From: an uncultured bacterium
GTDB lineage: Bacteria; Patescibacteria; ABY1; SG8-24; 2-12-FULL-60-25
NCBI GenBank assembly: GCA_937863195.1
Contig: CALMET010000034.1
Coordinates: 1-23,385 of the forward strand
Direction of reading: 5' to 3'
DNA: 23,385 bases
Shown here: one piece after another, positions 1 to 10,101 of the stretch
Layout of the letters: each line of letters opens with the position of its first letter
How positions within the stretch are numbered: the first letter of the stretch is position 1
Notes under the pieces: generated by a model
The model's database searches: none
What the model saw: the letters and a program-made list of their open reading frames with translations, nothing else
What the model was told of the DNA's origin: nothing
Made by a program: the position numbers and the translations under genes

Positions 1-80
1 ATATAGGCTGCCGACGCTGCGCCAACGATCAAAACCGCGGCAAAGATGCTTAAAAAAGCGATTTTTGAGGAGTGTTTCAT
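1..80 (-). CDS. Exported or membrane-anchored protein, N-terminal fragment (runs off left edge)
   Basis: An ATG on the minus strand at 80 opens a frame that stays open to the window edge (26 codons). The visible peptide is a classic signal sequence: a basic start (MKHSSK), a hydrophobic core rich in Leu, Ile, Val and Ala, and a small-residue end (GAASAA) that could be a signal peptidase I site. Only the signal region is in the window, so the function cannot be named. The start lies about 12 bases beyond a terminator-like hairpin (93-113) that follows the superoxide dismutase gene. That leaves no room for a normal promoter and leader, so the gene may be read through from sodA or start almost leaderless. 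Confidence 0.6.
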   Translation of the reverse strand, partial: MKHSSKIAFLSIFAAVLIVGAASAAY

Positions 81-92
81 AGTGATATAACC

Positions 93-113
93 AAAAACGA
101 CGCAAAGCGCCGT
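93..113 (-). terminator. Intrinsic terminator-like hairpin downstream of the superoxide dismutase gene
   Basis: On the minus strand ACGGCGC pairs with GCGTCGT around a TTT loop (7 bp, one G-U pair) and is followed by TTTTT. The G-U pair exists only in the minus-strand transcript, which supports that orientation. A second, shorter hairpin (CCCGC/GCGGG, 123-136) lies between this one and the stop codon; its T-run (137-142) is on the plus strand, so the region may also stop plus-strand transcripts. Confidence 0.6.
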
Positions 114-147
114 TCATGACACCCCGCATAGGCGGGTTTTTTCTTTG

Positions 148-726
148 TTAGTTGTAGCGTGTCTCAACCTTGTTCCAATTCACGTTCTTCCAGAAGGCTT
201 GAATGTAGGCGGCGCGCTGGGTTGGAGCGAAGTCTACAGTGTAGGCATGTTCCCACACATCCATGGCAAAAACGACGTCGGTGCCGGCGAGGTGGCCGTA
301 TTCGTGGTCGCTGACCCAGATGGTGTGCAAGTTGCCCGTCTCTTTGTCATTGATCAATAAGACCCAACCAATGCCGCGCATAAGGCCGGTGGCCGTGACT
401 TGGTTCTTCCAGGCGTCGAATGATCCGTATTGGGTGGCGAGGGCTTCTTGAAGTTTGGTGGATTCAACTCCGCCCTTCTCGAATTGTGAGAAGTAGACTT
501 CGTGCAAGCGCATACCATTCCATTCAAAACCCATGCGGCGGGTGAGCTCGGAGAGTTCAATGGCCATGGTTTCGGAGTTCTGTTTGTGGCTCTCGATTTT
601 CTCCATCAAGAGATTGGTGTTTTTGACATAACCGGCATAGAGCTTGAGATGCTCTTCGATTTGTTTTGCGCTGAGGCCATCGAGTTCGTCGAGGGCGAAG
701 GTTTTTGCTTCGTAGGGTTTCATCAT
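148..726 (-). CDS. sodA: Superoxide dismutase, Fe/Mn family
   Basis: This enzyme converts superoxide to oxygen and hydrogen peroxide in the cytoplasm. From the start I chose (ATG at 726; a second ATG at 723 is equally possible) the protein has 192 residues, normal for the family. The four metal ligands are visible where expected: His26 (IEEH), His75 (RLHEVYF), and Asp156 and His160 in DVWEHAYTVDF. Hallmark stretches such as GYVKNTN and GIGWVLL are present. The reading frame is open up to 780, but that stretch overlaps the atpC terminator and does not resemble SOD, so the upstream start is rejected. Metal choice (Fe, Mn or cambialistic) cannot be decided by eye. The gene follows the ATP synthase operon, separated by a terminator, so it is probably transcribed independently. 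Confidence 0.93.
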   Translation of the reverse strand: MMKPYEAKTFALDELDGLSAKQIEEHLKLYAGYVKNTNLLMEKIESHKQNSETMAIELSELTRRMGFEWNGMRLHEVYFSQFEKGGVESTKLQEALATQYGSFDAWKNQVTATGLMRGIGWVLLINDKETGNLHTIWVSDHEYGHLAGTDVVFAMDVWEHAYTVDFAPTQRAAYIQAFWKNVNWNKVETRYN

Positions 727-771
727 ATGCAGCAAGGCTAGTCGACGACGGTCGAATAGGCAAGGGGCAAC

Positions 772-791
772 AAAAAACACCCGGGTGGGTG

Positions 792-793
<2 letters not shown>
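772..793 (-). terminator. Intrinsic terminator of the ATP synthase operon
   Basis: On the minus strand ACACCC (792-787), loop ACCC, GGGTGT (782-777) is followed by TTTTT (776-772). The stem begins inside the atpC stop codon, so the terminator directly abuts the end of the operon. Confidence 0.8.
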
Positions 794-3455
<2,662 letters not shown>

Positions 3456-3458
3456 ACG

Positions 3459-4967
3459 TTAGTTGGACTGGAAGAAGCGCTTGATAGCGGCCTTGAGTGC
3501 TGCGGCAACTTCGTCCGTGAGTTTTTGACCCTTTTGAATGGCGTCGATCAACTCCGCTTCATGCGTTTCAAGATGAATCAAGAACAGCTCGATAAATTTA
3601 CGCACTTCTTGTGGCTCAACATTGTCGAGCGCACCTTCTTTTGCGGCCCAGAGCGTCGCGACTTCCTTCCAGAGCGAGAGTGGCTTATGAGCTTTTTGTT
3701 TGAGTGCTTCTACGGTGCGTTGTCCGCGTGTGAGTTGTTGTTTGGTGGAGTCATCCAATTCGCTGGCGAACTGTGAGAAGGCTGCCAACTCATTGAACTG
3801 CGCGAGATCGAGCTTGGTCGTGCCCGACGTCTTTTTCATGATATTGGTTTGAGCCGCTGAACCTACGCGTGACACCGAGATACCGACATTGATCGCAGGA
3901 CGAATACCGCGATAGAACAGGGTGGTGTCCAAGAAAATTTGTCCGTCGGTAATCGAGATGACATTGGTAGGGATATAGGCCGAGACATCACCTGCCTGTG
4001 TTTCAACGATAGGCAAGGCTGTGATCGAGCCGCCGCCGAGTTTTTCGTCGAGCTTCACGGCGCGTTCTAAGAGACGGGAGTGAAGATAAAACACATCGCC
4101 TGGGTAGGCTTCGCGGCCTGGTGGCGTGCGCAGCAAGAGAGAAAGTTCGCGATAAGCGACGGCGTGTTTTGAAAGGTCATCATACACAACCAAGACATCT
4201 TTACCCTGGTGCAAAAAGTGTTCTGCAATAGCGCAGCCAGAGTATGGTGCCAAAAATTGCATGATCGCAGGGGATGACGCGCCAGATGAAACAACGACGG
4301 TATAGTCGAGGGCACCATGATCGCGAAGCGTGCGCACGACTTCAGCGGTTTTGCTTTCGCGTTGACCGATGGCGACATAGACGCAGACCATGTTCTGGTC
4401 TTTTTGATTGATAATGGTATCGATCGCGATGGTGGTTTTACCTGTTTGGCGATCGCCGATGATCAATTCGCGTTGACCACGACCGATTGGGATAAGCGCA
4501 TCAATCGCCAAAATACCCGTTTGCACCGGCGTTTCAACCGGTGAACGCGACATCACATCAGGAGCAATCTGCTCAATCGGACGCATCTGTTTGGTTGAAA
4601 GAGGTTTACCTTCGTCCATGCTGCGGCCCATAGGGTCAACAACACGACCGAGCATTTCATCACCAACAGGCACCGACAAGGTCGCACCGCTTTGAGTGGC
4701 GGCCTGCCCTTCTTTCACACGCTGACTATTATTCAAAACAACGGCCAAACCACCGTCCGCTTCGATATTCATCACCAATGCTCTCGCATCGGCTTCTTCA
4801 ATCATAAGAACTTCGCCGAGCGAGAGGCCAGGCAAGCCAATGATTTCAATAATGCCATCTTTTGCAGAGCGGACGAGTCCGCCGCGGGATGGTTTGGAGG
4901 CGCTTTTTTCTTGCGCGAGCGATTGGTCGATCGCGGTGATGAGGGATTGGAGAGAGTTACGAGACAT
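3459..4967 (-). CDS. atpA: ATP synthase F1 subunit alpha
   Basis: Alpha is the non-catalytic nucleotide-binding subunit alternating with beta in the F1 hexamer. The 502-residue protein contains the Walker A loop GDRQTGKT (171-178), the GQRESKTAEV region and the conserved SRVGSAAQ motif after the P-loop domain. Its ATG at 4967 overlaps the atpH stop by 11 bases. The C-terminal helical domain is complete, ending near 3459, with atpG beginning immediately afterwards. Confidence 0.98.
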   Translation of the reverse strand: MSRNSLQSLITAIDQSLAQEKSASKPSRGGLVRSAKDGIIEIIGLPGLSLGEVLMIEEADARALVMNIEADGGLAVVLNNSQRVKEGQAATQSGATLSVPVGDEMLGRVVDPMGRSMDEGKPLSTKQMRPIEQIAPDVMSRSPVETPVQTGILAIDALIPIGRGQRELIIGDRQTGKTTIAIDTIINQKDQNMVCVYVAIGQRESKTAEVVRTLRDHGALDYTVVVSSGASSPAIMQFLAPYSGCAIAEHFLHQGKDVLVVYDDLSKHAVAYRELSLLLRTPPGREAYPGDVFYLHSRLLERAVKLDEKLGGGSITALPIVETQAGDVSAYIPTNVISITDGQIFLDTTLFYRGIRPAINVGISVSRVGSAAQTNIMKKTSGTTKLDLAQFNELAAFSQFASELDDSTKQQLTRGQRTVEALKQKAHKPLSLWKEVATLWAAKEGALDNVEPQEVRKFIELFLIHLETHEAELIDAIQKGQKLTDEVAAALKAAIKRFFQSN

Positions 4968-5427
4968 AGAGGCGTTGTTGAATCGAGTGCATCAGTTGGC
5001 GAAGGGTGCCGTTCCACGTTTCATCGAGCAAAGTGCCGTCCAAGAAGAGGCGCATCCCGCCAAAAAGCTCGGGACTTACACGAAGTTGGATAATGGCGCC
5101 TGGATACTGCGTGATAGCTGCTTTCACAAAATCTTTACGAATGTCCGCCGGCAATGCGCTCGCGCTTTGAGCGATGAGCAACTTCGGTTTGCCGAAGGCT
5201 TTTGCCAAGCGATAGAGACGCATGCTGACTTCGGCATAACGTCCATTCGCAAAAAGCTTGGTACAAAGCTTGATCGAGATGGGTTGTTTTTCGGTGAGCT
5301 GATCGAGCGCTGCTTGTCGCTGGCTTGAGGAGCTCGTGTAAAAAACATCGTCGACGGTATTGATGAAGGTGTTCAGGTCTTCAACGAGAAAGGTAAAAAT
5401 CTCATCGCGGACTTGTTGGGAGATCAT
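4957..5427 (-). CDS. atpH: ATP synthase F1 subunit delta (stator)
   Basis: Delta links the peripheral stalk (subunit b) to the top of the F1 head. The frame opens at 5457, but the ATG at 5427 gives a four-base ATGA overlap with the atpF stop, the same coupling as atpG/atpD, so I use it (156 residues, MISQQVRDEI). This is slightly shorter than the typical 170-180 residues. Sequence identity in this family is always low. The call rests on position between b and alpha, a helical N-terminal region and the C-terminal stretch (GAIIQLRVSPELFGGMRL), which resembles the V-D-P-x-L-I-G-G-x-x-I element of delta subunits. Confidence 0.9.
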   Translation of the reverse strand: MISQQVRDEIFTFLVEDLNTFINTVDDVFYTSSSSQRQAALDQLTEKQPISIKLCTKLFANGRYAEVSMRLYRLAKAFGKPKLLIAQSASALPADIRKDFVKAAITQYPGAIIQLRVSPELFGGMRLFLDGTLLDETWNGTLRQLMHSIQQRLYVS

Positions 5428-5936
5428 AGACGCGAGGACGACTTGAGGCGGTCCCATGCCGTTTTAACGCTGGCTTTTACCGTCTTCTCATCGCTTCGGG
5501 CTTCATCGAGCACTTGGGTGACGATGCGCTCGATGCGGCTGAGCAAGTCTTGTTCGATATCCGACAAAAGACGATCTTTCATCGCGGTGATATCCGCATT
5601 GGTTTTGGCGAGCAATTGTTCGCGTTGGCGTTCAGCCTCTTTCATCATGCGCTGGGCTTGCTGCTCGGCGTTTTCACGCATAGCGACAAGTTCGGCAGTG
5701 ATCTGTTGGTCGCGTTCAGCGGCTTCGGATGCCTTGCGCGCCATTTCGGCTTGAAAGTCGATGCGAAGTTGCTCGGCTTCTTGCAGGTTATTGCGGATGT
5801 GGCTGCTGCGCTCATCCATCTTTTTCGTTAAGGGGCGAATGACGTACTTGTTCAAAATGAAAAACAAGAGGCCATAGTTTACCAAGTAGAAAAGGATGCT
5901 GGCGCCATCAATGCCGAGTTTTTGCAGGGCTTCCAT
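5424..5936 (-). CDS. atpF: ATP synthase Fo subunit b (peripheral stalk)
   Basis: Subunit b anchors the stator in the membrane and reaches up to delta. The 170-residue protein has one N-terminal membrane helix (about residues 12-30, ILFYLVNYGLLFFILNKYV) followed by the typical I-x-x-L sequence and KKMDERS, then a long charged helix with the Glu, Arg and Ala heptads of a coiled coil to the C-terminus. A single b gene is present, implying a b2 homodimer. It starts 21 bases after the atpE stop and has no obvious Shine-Dalgarno sequence. Confidence 0.96.
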   Translation of the reverse strand: MEALQKLGIDGASILFYLVNYGLLFFILNKYVIRPLTKKMDERSSHIRNNLQEAEQLRIDFQAEMARKASEAAERDQQITAELVAMRENAEQQAQRMMKEAERQREQLLAKTNADITAMKDRLLSDIEQDLLSRIERIVTQVLDEARSDEKTVKASVKTAWDRLKSSSRL

Positions 5937-5957
5937 AGGGATGTGGCGCGCGCGGGT

Positions 5958-6188
5958 TTAGACAGCGAAAAGGATGATCAACGAAATAACCAACGCGTAG
6001 ATACCCGTGGATTCACAAATAGCCATAGCAACAACCATGTTTGGGATGATCTTGTCAGATACGGCTGGATTGCGGCCAATAGCCTCCATGGCTTTTGAAG
6101 CAACCATACCTTCAGCGATAGCAGGAGCGATTGAACCGATACCCATACAAAGACCAGCGGCGATAACTTTAGCGGCAAGGATGTCCAT
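5958..6188 (-). CDS. atpE: ATP synthase Fo subunit c (rotor ring), two-carboxylate type
   Basis: Subunit c forms the ion-driven rotor ring. The 76-residue hairpin has two membrane helices and the conserved polar loop KAMEAIGRNP. The ion-binding carboxylate is Glu59 in CESTGIY; a second carboxylate, Glu26 (PAIAEG), lies on helix 1 exactly 33 residues earlier. ESTGIY and a carboxyl-side residue on helix 1 are features of Na+-binding c-rings; the Glu/Glu pair matches the rotor described for Fusobacterium nucleatum (Glu32/Glu65). I chose the ATG at 6188 because MDILAAKV fits c-subunit N-termini. The frame is open to 6251 and would add a hydrophobic leader. An in-frame GTG lies at 6218 downstream of a GGAGGAAC, so a longer form is not excluded. 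Confidence 0.93.
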   Translation of the reverse strand: MDILAAKVIAAGLCMGIGSIAPAIAEGMVASKAMEAIGRNPAVSDKIIPNMVVAMAICESTGIYALVISLIILFAV

Positions 6189-6208
6189 ATAATATAAAAA
6201 TAGAAGAA

Positions 6209-6240
6209 TAAAAAGCACCGAGAGTTTGTTCCTCCGGTGC
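6209..6240 (-). terminator. Terminator-like hairpin between atpB and atpE
   Basis: In the minus-strand transcript GCACCG (6240-6235) pairs with CGGTGC (6220-6215); GAG/CTC extends the stem past one bulged base. TTTTTATT follows. The sequence GGAGGAAC, the best Shine-Dalgarno-like site near atpE, is folded into the stem and loop. It could be a partial terminator, an mRNA processing or stability element that sets the a:c ratio, or a translational control element. Confidence 0.6.
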
Positions 6241-6251
6241 GTTTTCGTCAA
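6223..6251 (-). promoter_or_regulatory. Possible weak internal promoter before atpE
   Basis: A TTGACG (6251-6246) follows the atpB stop codon, with CAAACT (6228-6223) 17 bp downstream. The -35 copies that of other promoters in this window, but the -10 is poor (three of six matches to TATAAT). Transcripts from here would begin inside the atpB-atpE hairpin and so escape it. Confidence 0.2.
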
Positions 6252-6258
6252 CTATTGC

Positions 6259-7044
6259 TTATGATTTTGCGTGGATCCGCTCTTTGAGATGGCCACTACT
6301 GGTACCCGCAATAAACAGCATCGAGAGCATGGTGAACACCGCCGCCTGAACAAAGCCCGAGAAAAGACTCAAAAACATGAATGGAATCGGCACAATGTAT
6401 GCTGTTGCCGCTGCCAACGAGGCGATAACAAGCACCATTACGTCACCCGCAAAAATATTGCCAAACAAGCGCCCCGAGAGCGAGAGAATCTTGGCGCATT
6501 CACCGATAATATCGAGCAAGCCTAAAAAGATTTCAAGTAATGCATTGCCAAGTTGAGGAAAACTACGTGCCATAAACAAGGGTTTCACTTTAATGAAATT
6601 ACCGATATGGGCAATCGGATGCACGGTGAGCGCGATCACGTGAGCAAACCCAATCATCGCGATGGCGAGCGCAATCGTATGTGAAATATCCGAGGTCGGG
6701 GTGCGAAAGGCGAGTGAATCACCAAACAGCATCGCACCGGCAAGTGGGATCAAGGCAAACTGATTAGCGACAACCAAGAGAATGAAAAGCGTTAAAAAGA
6801 GGGGTAAAACAGCGTTAACAACCTCCTCATCACCAAATGCCGCACTCGCCTGTTTATGCCAAAATCCCTGAATCGTCTCGAGGGCAACCTGGGTGCGACC
6901 AGGTATTAATTTAATGGTGCGTGAAAACCAGAGGGCAAAAACAATGATAATGGTACTCATTACCATGGTCGCCAACATCGCATCGGTGATGGTGAGCGGA
7001 CCGATAGCAAAGAGGGCTTTTGCCGGGAGTTGGATGTTCAGCAT
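6259..7044 (-). CDS. atpB: ATP synthase Fo subunit a
   Basis: Subunit a forms the ion half-channels next to the c-ring. The 261-residue protein is strongly hydrophobic with five or six predicted membrane helices. The essential stator arginine is Arg192 in the family signature GRLFGNIFAGD. The preceding helix ends EIFLGLLDIIGECAKILSLS, as expected. The C-terminus ends with a membrane helix (FVQAAVFTMLSMLFIAG) and a short charged tail. The gene begins 3 bases after the atpZ stop. A hairpin separates it from atpE. Confidence 0.96.
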   Translation of the reverse strand: MLNIQLPAKALFAIGPLTITDAMLATMVMSTIIIVFALWFSRTIKLIPGRTQVALETIQGFWHKQASAAFGDEEVVNAVLPLFLTLFILLVVANQFALIPLAGAMLFGDSLAFRTPTSDISHTIALAIAMIGFAHVIALTVHPIAHIGNFIKVKPLFMARSFPQLGNALLEIFLGLLDIIGECAKILSLSGRLFGNIFAGDVMVLVIASLAAATAYIVPIPFMFLSLFSGFVQAAVFTMLSMLFIAGTSSGHLKERIHAKS

Positions 7045-7047
7045 AGG

Positions 7048-7254
7048 TTAACGGCCGCTATTGTGCTCGCTTTTGAGGATTTTAATCAAGAGCCACTGAC
7101 CAAGCGGGAAAGAAATGAAGACGCCAAGAATGAGAAAGAGGGGTTTTTTATCAAAAGTCGTATCAAGCCAAAAACCAAGGCCGGCAAAAGCGCCGATCAT
7201 CACCAAATTGATGACAATCACCCAAACACGCTGGCGCCACGTAAAAATCTTCAT
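7048..7254 (-). CDS. atpZ: AtpZ/AtpI family F1Fo ATPase assembly protein
   Basis: A 68-residue protein with two membrane helices (about residues 10-28 and 36-56), separated by a short loop carrying FDKKPLF. Small two-helix proteins immediately upstream of atpB are typical of the AtpZ/AtpI family, which helps assemble the c-ring or, in some species, transports Mg2+/Ca2+. The C-terminal LIKILKSE resembles other members. It is the first gene of the ATPase operon. No clear Shine-Dalgarno sequence or promoter is visible in the 48 bases upstream. The assignment rests on topology and position more than on motifs. Confidence 0.75.
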   Translation of the reverse strand: MKIFTWRQRVWVIVINLVMIGAFAGLGFWLDTTFDKKPLFLILGVFISFPLGQWLLIKILKSEHNSGR

Positions 7255-7280
7255 GGCCGGAGCGTAGTCGGTTTTAGGGA

Positions 7281-7301
7281 AAAAGAAAAGCCCGCAGACT
7301 T
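7281..7301 (-). terminator. Probable terminator after the alpha/beta hydrolase gene
   Basis: On the minus strand AAGTC pairs with GGCTT around TGCG (one G-U pair), followed by TTTCTTTT. The stem is short, but the T-rich tail and its position just past the TAG stop (7305-7303) fit a terminator isolating the ATPase operon from upstream transcription. Confidence 0.5.
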
Positions 7302-7302
7302 G

Positions 7303-8154
7303 CTAAACCTCTAAAAACCCTTTCACAAACGGAAGCCATTGCTCAACAAAACGAGCCTGCTCTAGGTGGTGATCGCCGTCTTTCACAGGGCATTCGTGGT
7401 CAAAAGCGGCTGTTATGTTCTGACGGGGAGAGGATTCATCACGAGTCCCATGAATCAGCGCCTTTTGCTTTTGTGGGATGGTCTCGATAATCGAGTTCGT
7501 ATTTAACTCAAGCAAGTCACGATAAAATTCGGACGAAATCTCATGCGAGAATTTGGTTTTATGAAATGGCTTTTTCAAAAGTGTTTCAACCGGCGCAAAT
7601 TTTTTGTATTGCCAGGCAACTCTCTCTGCGAGAGACGGCAGAGTGAATCGCATGAATCCAAGCATCCGTTTCAATGTCACGTATCGTGAAATGCTTGCGT
7701 GATCAAACGCTGCGCCAAAGAAAAGTATTTTACTGATGCGCGAAGAATGTTTTTCCCAATAGAGCGCCGCGACACTCGTACCAATGCTATAGCTCGCAAT
7801 CTCAACGGGTGCATTCGGCGAAACTGCATCAAGAACAAGTGAAAGATCTTCAACAAGTGTTGCGATACGTGTATCACGAAAATTTCCATCAGATAATCCA
7901 TTACCGCGATAATCAAAACGAACCACGCGATACCCATTTGGTACGAGCGTCTCAGTGAGAACGCGAAACTTTTGATCAATACTCGCCGGCCATTCAAATC
8001 CATGAACGCAAACAAGTGTCCTCAATTTGTATTCATCATCAGCTCTCCCTTTAAAGGGAGATACCCGACGAAGGAGGGGAGAGGGTTCCGTCACGGTGCC
8101 GCGAATCATCCCACCCTCAAAAGGCACCTCGAGTAAGGTTGTTTTATGCGTCAT
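7303..8154 (-). CDS. Alpha/beta hydrolase family protein
   Basis: A 283-residue cytoplasmic hydrolase of the alpha/beta fold. Visible elements in order: the oxyanion-hole strand VCVHGF (48-53), the FDYRGNGLSDG segment (80-90) common in lipase/esterase-like members, the nucleophile elbow SYSIG with Ser123 (a serine replaces the usual first glycine), the acidic residue candidate Asp239 in HGTRDESSP, and the catalytic His candidate at 262/263 (DGDHHLEQ). The substrate is unknown. The gene overlaps cca by four bases (ATGA), so the two are co-translated. Residues 25-40 are encoded by a palindromic repeat-like insert (8040-8087) in the loop before the first core strand. It could equally be an esterase, thioesterase or peptidase relative. 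Confidence 0.85.
   Translation of the reverse strand: MTHKTTLLEVPFEGGMIRGTVTEPSPLLRRVSPFKGRADDEYKLRTLVCVHGFEWPASIDQKFRVLTETLVPNGYRVVRFDYRGNGLSDGNFRDTRIATLVEDLSLVLDAVSPNAPVEIASYSIGTSVAALYWEKHSSRISKILFFGAAFDHASISRYVTLKRMLGFMRFTLPSLAERVAWQYKKFAPVETLLKKPFHKTKFSHEISSEFYRDLLELNTNSIIETIPQKQKALIHGTRDESSPRQNITAAFDHECPVKDGDHHLEQARFVEQWLPFVKGFLEV
8040..8087 (-). repeat. Palindromic repeat-like element inside the hydrolase gene
   Basis: The element contains a perfect 18-base palindrome at 8044-8061 (TCTCCCTTT and its complement). It is followed by a second purine/pyrimidine-skewed block at 8073-8087, whose minus strand reads CCCTCTCCCCTCCTT. The minus-strand translation SPLLRRVSPFKGRA is the kind of peptide produced by small GC-skewed palindromic elements that invade reading frames without breaking them. 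Only one copy lies in this window, so its repeat status is inferred. Confidence 0.45.
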
Positions 8155-9572
8155 AGGAGGCCTTCTTGTTGAAGATAAGCGAGTGCTTCTTCTTTGGTTT
8201 TAACGCGCTCTTCATCACGAGCATTCTCAATGGCGCGCAATAAATCACCCAAATGTTTGCCTGGCTGCACACCAAGTTGAATCAGTTCTTCACCTGTCAC
8301 AAGTAGAGTTTTTGCTGCTTCATCAAGCTTATTTTTTTGGATTACGCCCGCAAACTTTTTACCGATCTCAAACGGATCTTTTTCGATATCAGGGAGCGTG
8401 CGTCCGCGATAGTCAGCTTCGCAAGAAGCGAGAAAGATTTTCCAATCGTATGGCAAAATCTTTTTCAAAAATTTGCGTACGGCATTTTCATAGCCGCCTT
8501 CAGAAAGATGTTTCTTTTCAAATTCACGATACAGCGCGGTTGGTTGCAAATGATAATGCGCGACATGTTCGCAAAAAAGATTTACGTCTTGTCCAAACGT
8601 TAAACGTGAGAGTAATTCACTCGTTGGTTCGATGCCAGCTTTTTCATGTCCGAGTGAGCGCATGCGGATGACGCCATCTTTTTCGAGAGGTGCAGTTGTG
8701 AGGGCTTTGCCAAGATCATGACAAAGCGAACCAAGCACACAAAGCAAACGTTCTTGTTCATTCATCTTCTCGCGCGTCGCGATGAGTGCAGCTTGGTCGA
8801 CGACCATCATGGTGTGAATCCAAACATCGCCTTCTGGGTGCCATTCTGGTTCTTGCGGCGTGTCTTTAAGTTTGGCGAGCTCAGGGTAATAACGCTCAAT
8901 AACCCCAATAGAACGCAGTAATTCAAAGCCTGTCGAAGGTTTATCGGCGAGCAAAAGCTTCTTTAATTCATCGGTAATACGTTCTGGTGGTAATTCATCC
9001 AAGCTGCCATTAGCATTCATGGTTTTAAGAAGTTCGAGCGTTTCACCTTCGACGTCCAAACCAAAACGGGCGACAAATTGCGCTGCGCGATACAAGCGTA
9101 GAGGATCTTCAACAAACGTTTCTTTGTTTACGACACGCAAACGTCGAAGTTCTAAATCTTGTTTGCCTTGATACGGGTCAATAAGTTCGCCGGTGAGTGG
9201 GTGTTGTAAAATCGCATTGATGGTGAAATCACGACGACGCGCGGCATCTTCAATGGTCATTTCTGGATCACCAGTGACTTCGAATCCGCGATGGCCGGGT
9301 GCGGTTTTGGATTCGCGACGTGGCAAAGCAACGTCCAACGTGCCATTTGAGCAGGGGATATGAAAAACGCCGAATTGGCGTCCAACTAAGTGCACGCGGC
9401 CTGGGAACAATTCTTCTAGAAGCGATTGAAGCGCTTCAACGGGTAAATGATAAACTTCAAGATCGGCATCATCAGATTCGATGCCTAAAATCGCGTCGCG
9501 CACATAGCCGCCAACCAGATACGCTTCGGCGCGTTCAGCGATGAGGCGGATGCCTTCTTGAATCGTTTGCAT
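8151..9572 (-). CDS. cca: CCA tRNA nucleotidyltransferase with HD domain
   Basis: This enzyme adds or repairs the 3' CCA of tRNAs. The 473-residue protein has a class II nucleotidyltransferase head: VGGYVRD (20-26), the metal-binding DxD (Asp35 and Asp37 in DDADLEV), RRRDFTINA (112-120) and [16 protein letters not shown] (155-170). The neck and body are followed by an HD phosphohydrolase domain with HDLGK (His285, Asp286), as in enzymes of the E. coli type. The start at 9572 has a weak GAAGG upstream. A stretch of T residues and a small hairpin separate it from the preceding gene. The tRNA in this window already encodes CCA, so here the enzyme may act mainly in repair. The downstream hydrolase is translationally coupled. 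Confidence 0.95.
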   Translation of the reverse strand: MQTIQEGIRLIAERAEAYLVGGYVRDAILGIESDDADLEVYHLPVEALQSLLEELFPGRVHLVGRQFGVFHIPCSNGTLDVALPRRESKTAPGHRGFEVTGDPEMTIEDAARRRDFTINAILQHPLTGELIDPYQGKQDLELRRLRVVNKETFVEDPLRLYRAAQFVARFGLDVEGETLELLKTMNANGSLDELPPERITDELKKLLLADKPSTGFELLRSIGVIERYYPELAKLKDTPQEPEWHPEGDVWIHTMMVVDQAALIATREKMNEQERLLCVLGSLCHDLGKALTTAPLEKDGVIRMRSLGHEKAGIEPTSELLSRLTFGQDVNLFCEHVAHYHLQPTALYREFEKKHLSEGGYENAVRKFLKKILPYDWKIFLASCEADYRGRTLPDIEKDPFEIGKKFAGVIQKNKLDEAAKTLLVTGEELIQLGVQPGKHLGDLLRAIENARDEERVKTKEEALAYLQQEGLL

Positions 9573-9593
9573 GCCTTCATCATGGCGACTGTC

Positions 9594-9618
9594 GGTAAAA
9601 AAGAAAAGCCCCCTGGGC
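9594..9618 (-). terminator. Weak terminator after the 158-residue protein gene
   Basis: On the minus strand GCCC, loop AGG, GGGC (9618-9608) is followed by TTTTCTTTTTT. The stem is only 4 bp, but the T tract is long. It separates the unassigned protein from cca. Confidence 0.45.
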
Positions 9619-9622
9619 CAAT

Positions 9623-10099
9623 CTAGAGTTTTGCCAGCCAGGCAAGCTCGATCGGAGACAGGGGGAAGTTTTCTAGCGAGGTCTCTGCTTTGTAGATACA
9701 GAGTGATGGGGTGCCTTTTCGCTTCTCGAGACGGCAGTGATACTTGAGACGTGTGAGCACGTGGTTGAGAGCCAAGTGCTCGACGATGTCATTGAATGGT
9801 ATCTTTGGCGAGAGACGATACTCTTTGTCGAGTGTTGTCGCGCGGTCACGTAGGTCAACGAAGTCGACCCAATAGTCTTTTTTTCGACTAATCTCGATCG
9901 GCCAAATGAGGCGCTTCGTGATGGTTGGATGGTCTGCCATCGCAATCAGTTTGAAATCCTGAAAGTGGATGGCACCATTTTGCAGGTCAGATCGCAGCGT
10001 ATCGCCAGAGCAAGCCTTGAGATAACGATTTTCACGTAGGGCATAGCTCGTCGAATCGAAGTCGAGATCGCTGCAGAGCGGGAGCAGTCTCTCCTTCAT
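9623..10099 (-). CDS. Uncharacterised protein A of a local three-gene family (C-terminal WL motif)
   Basis: A 158-residue soluble protein with no signal sequence or membrane helix, which I do not recognise. The start at 10099 (MKERLLPLCSD) has a consensus AGGAGGTAA site that also contains the stop codon of the gene before it, so the two are coupled; the longer frame to 10162 is rejected. Visible features are a WVDFVDLRDR strand in the middle, a basic segment (RLKYHCRLEKRKG) and a C-terminal strand-turn-helix ending ELAWLAKL. The C-terminal layout matches the two upstream genes (see 10102-10629 and 10725-11207), suggesting diverged paralogues. No catalytic motif is evident. Codon use looks ordinary. 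Confidence 0.8.
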   Translation of the reverse strand: MKERLLPLCSDLDFDSTSYALRENRYLKACSGDTLRSDLQNGAIHFQDFKLIAMADHPTITKRLIWPIEISRKKDYWVDFVDLRDRATTLDKEYRLSPKIPFNDIVEHLALNHVLTRLKYHCRLEKRKGTPSLCIYKAETSLENFPLSPIELAWLAKL

Positions 10100-10101
10100 G
10101 G

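Noticed and set aside
123..142. Plus-strand terminator CCCGC/GCGGG with T-run
   Set aside because: No plus-strand gene lies upstream; kept only as a note in the minus-strand terminator entry.
727..780. Upstream start for superoxide dismutase
   Set aside because: The extension overlaps the atpC terminator, and SOD homology begins at KPYEAKTF.
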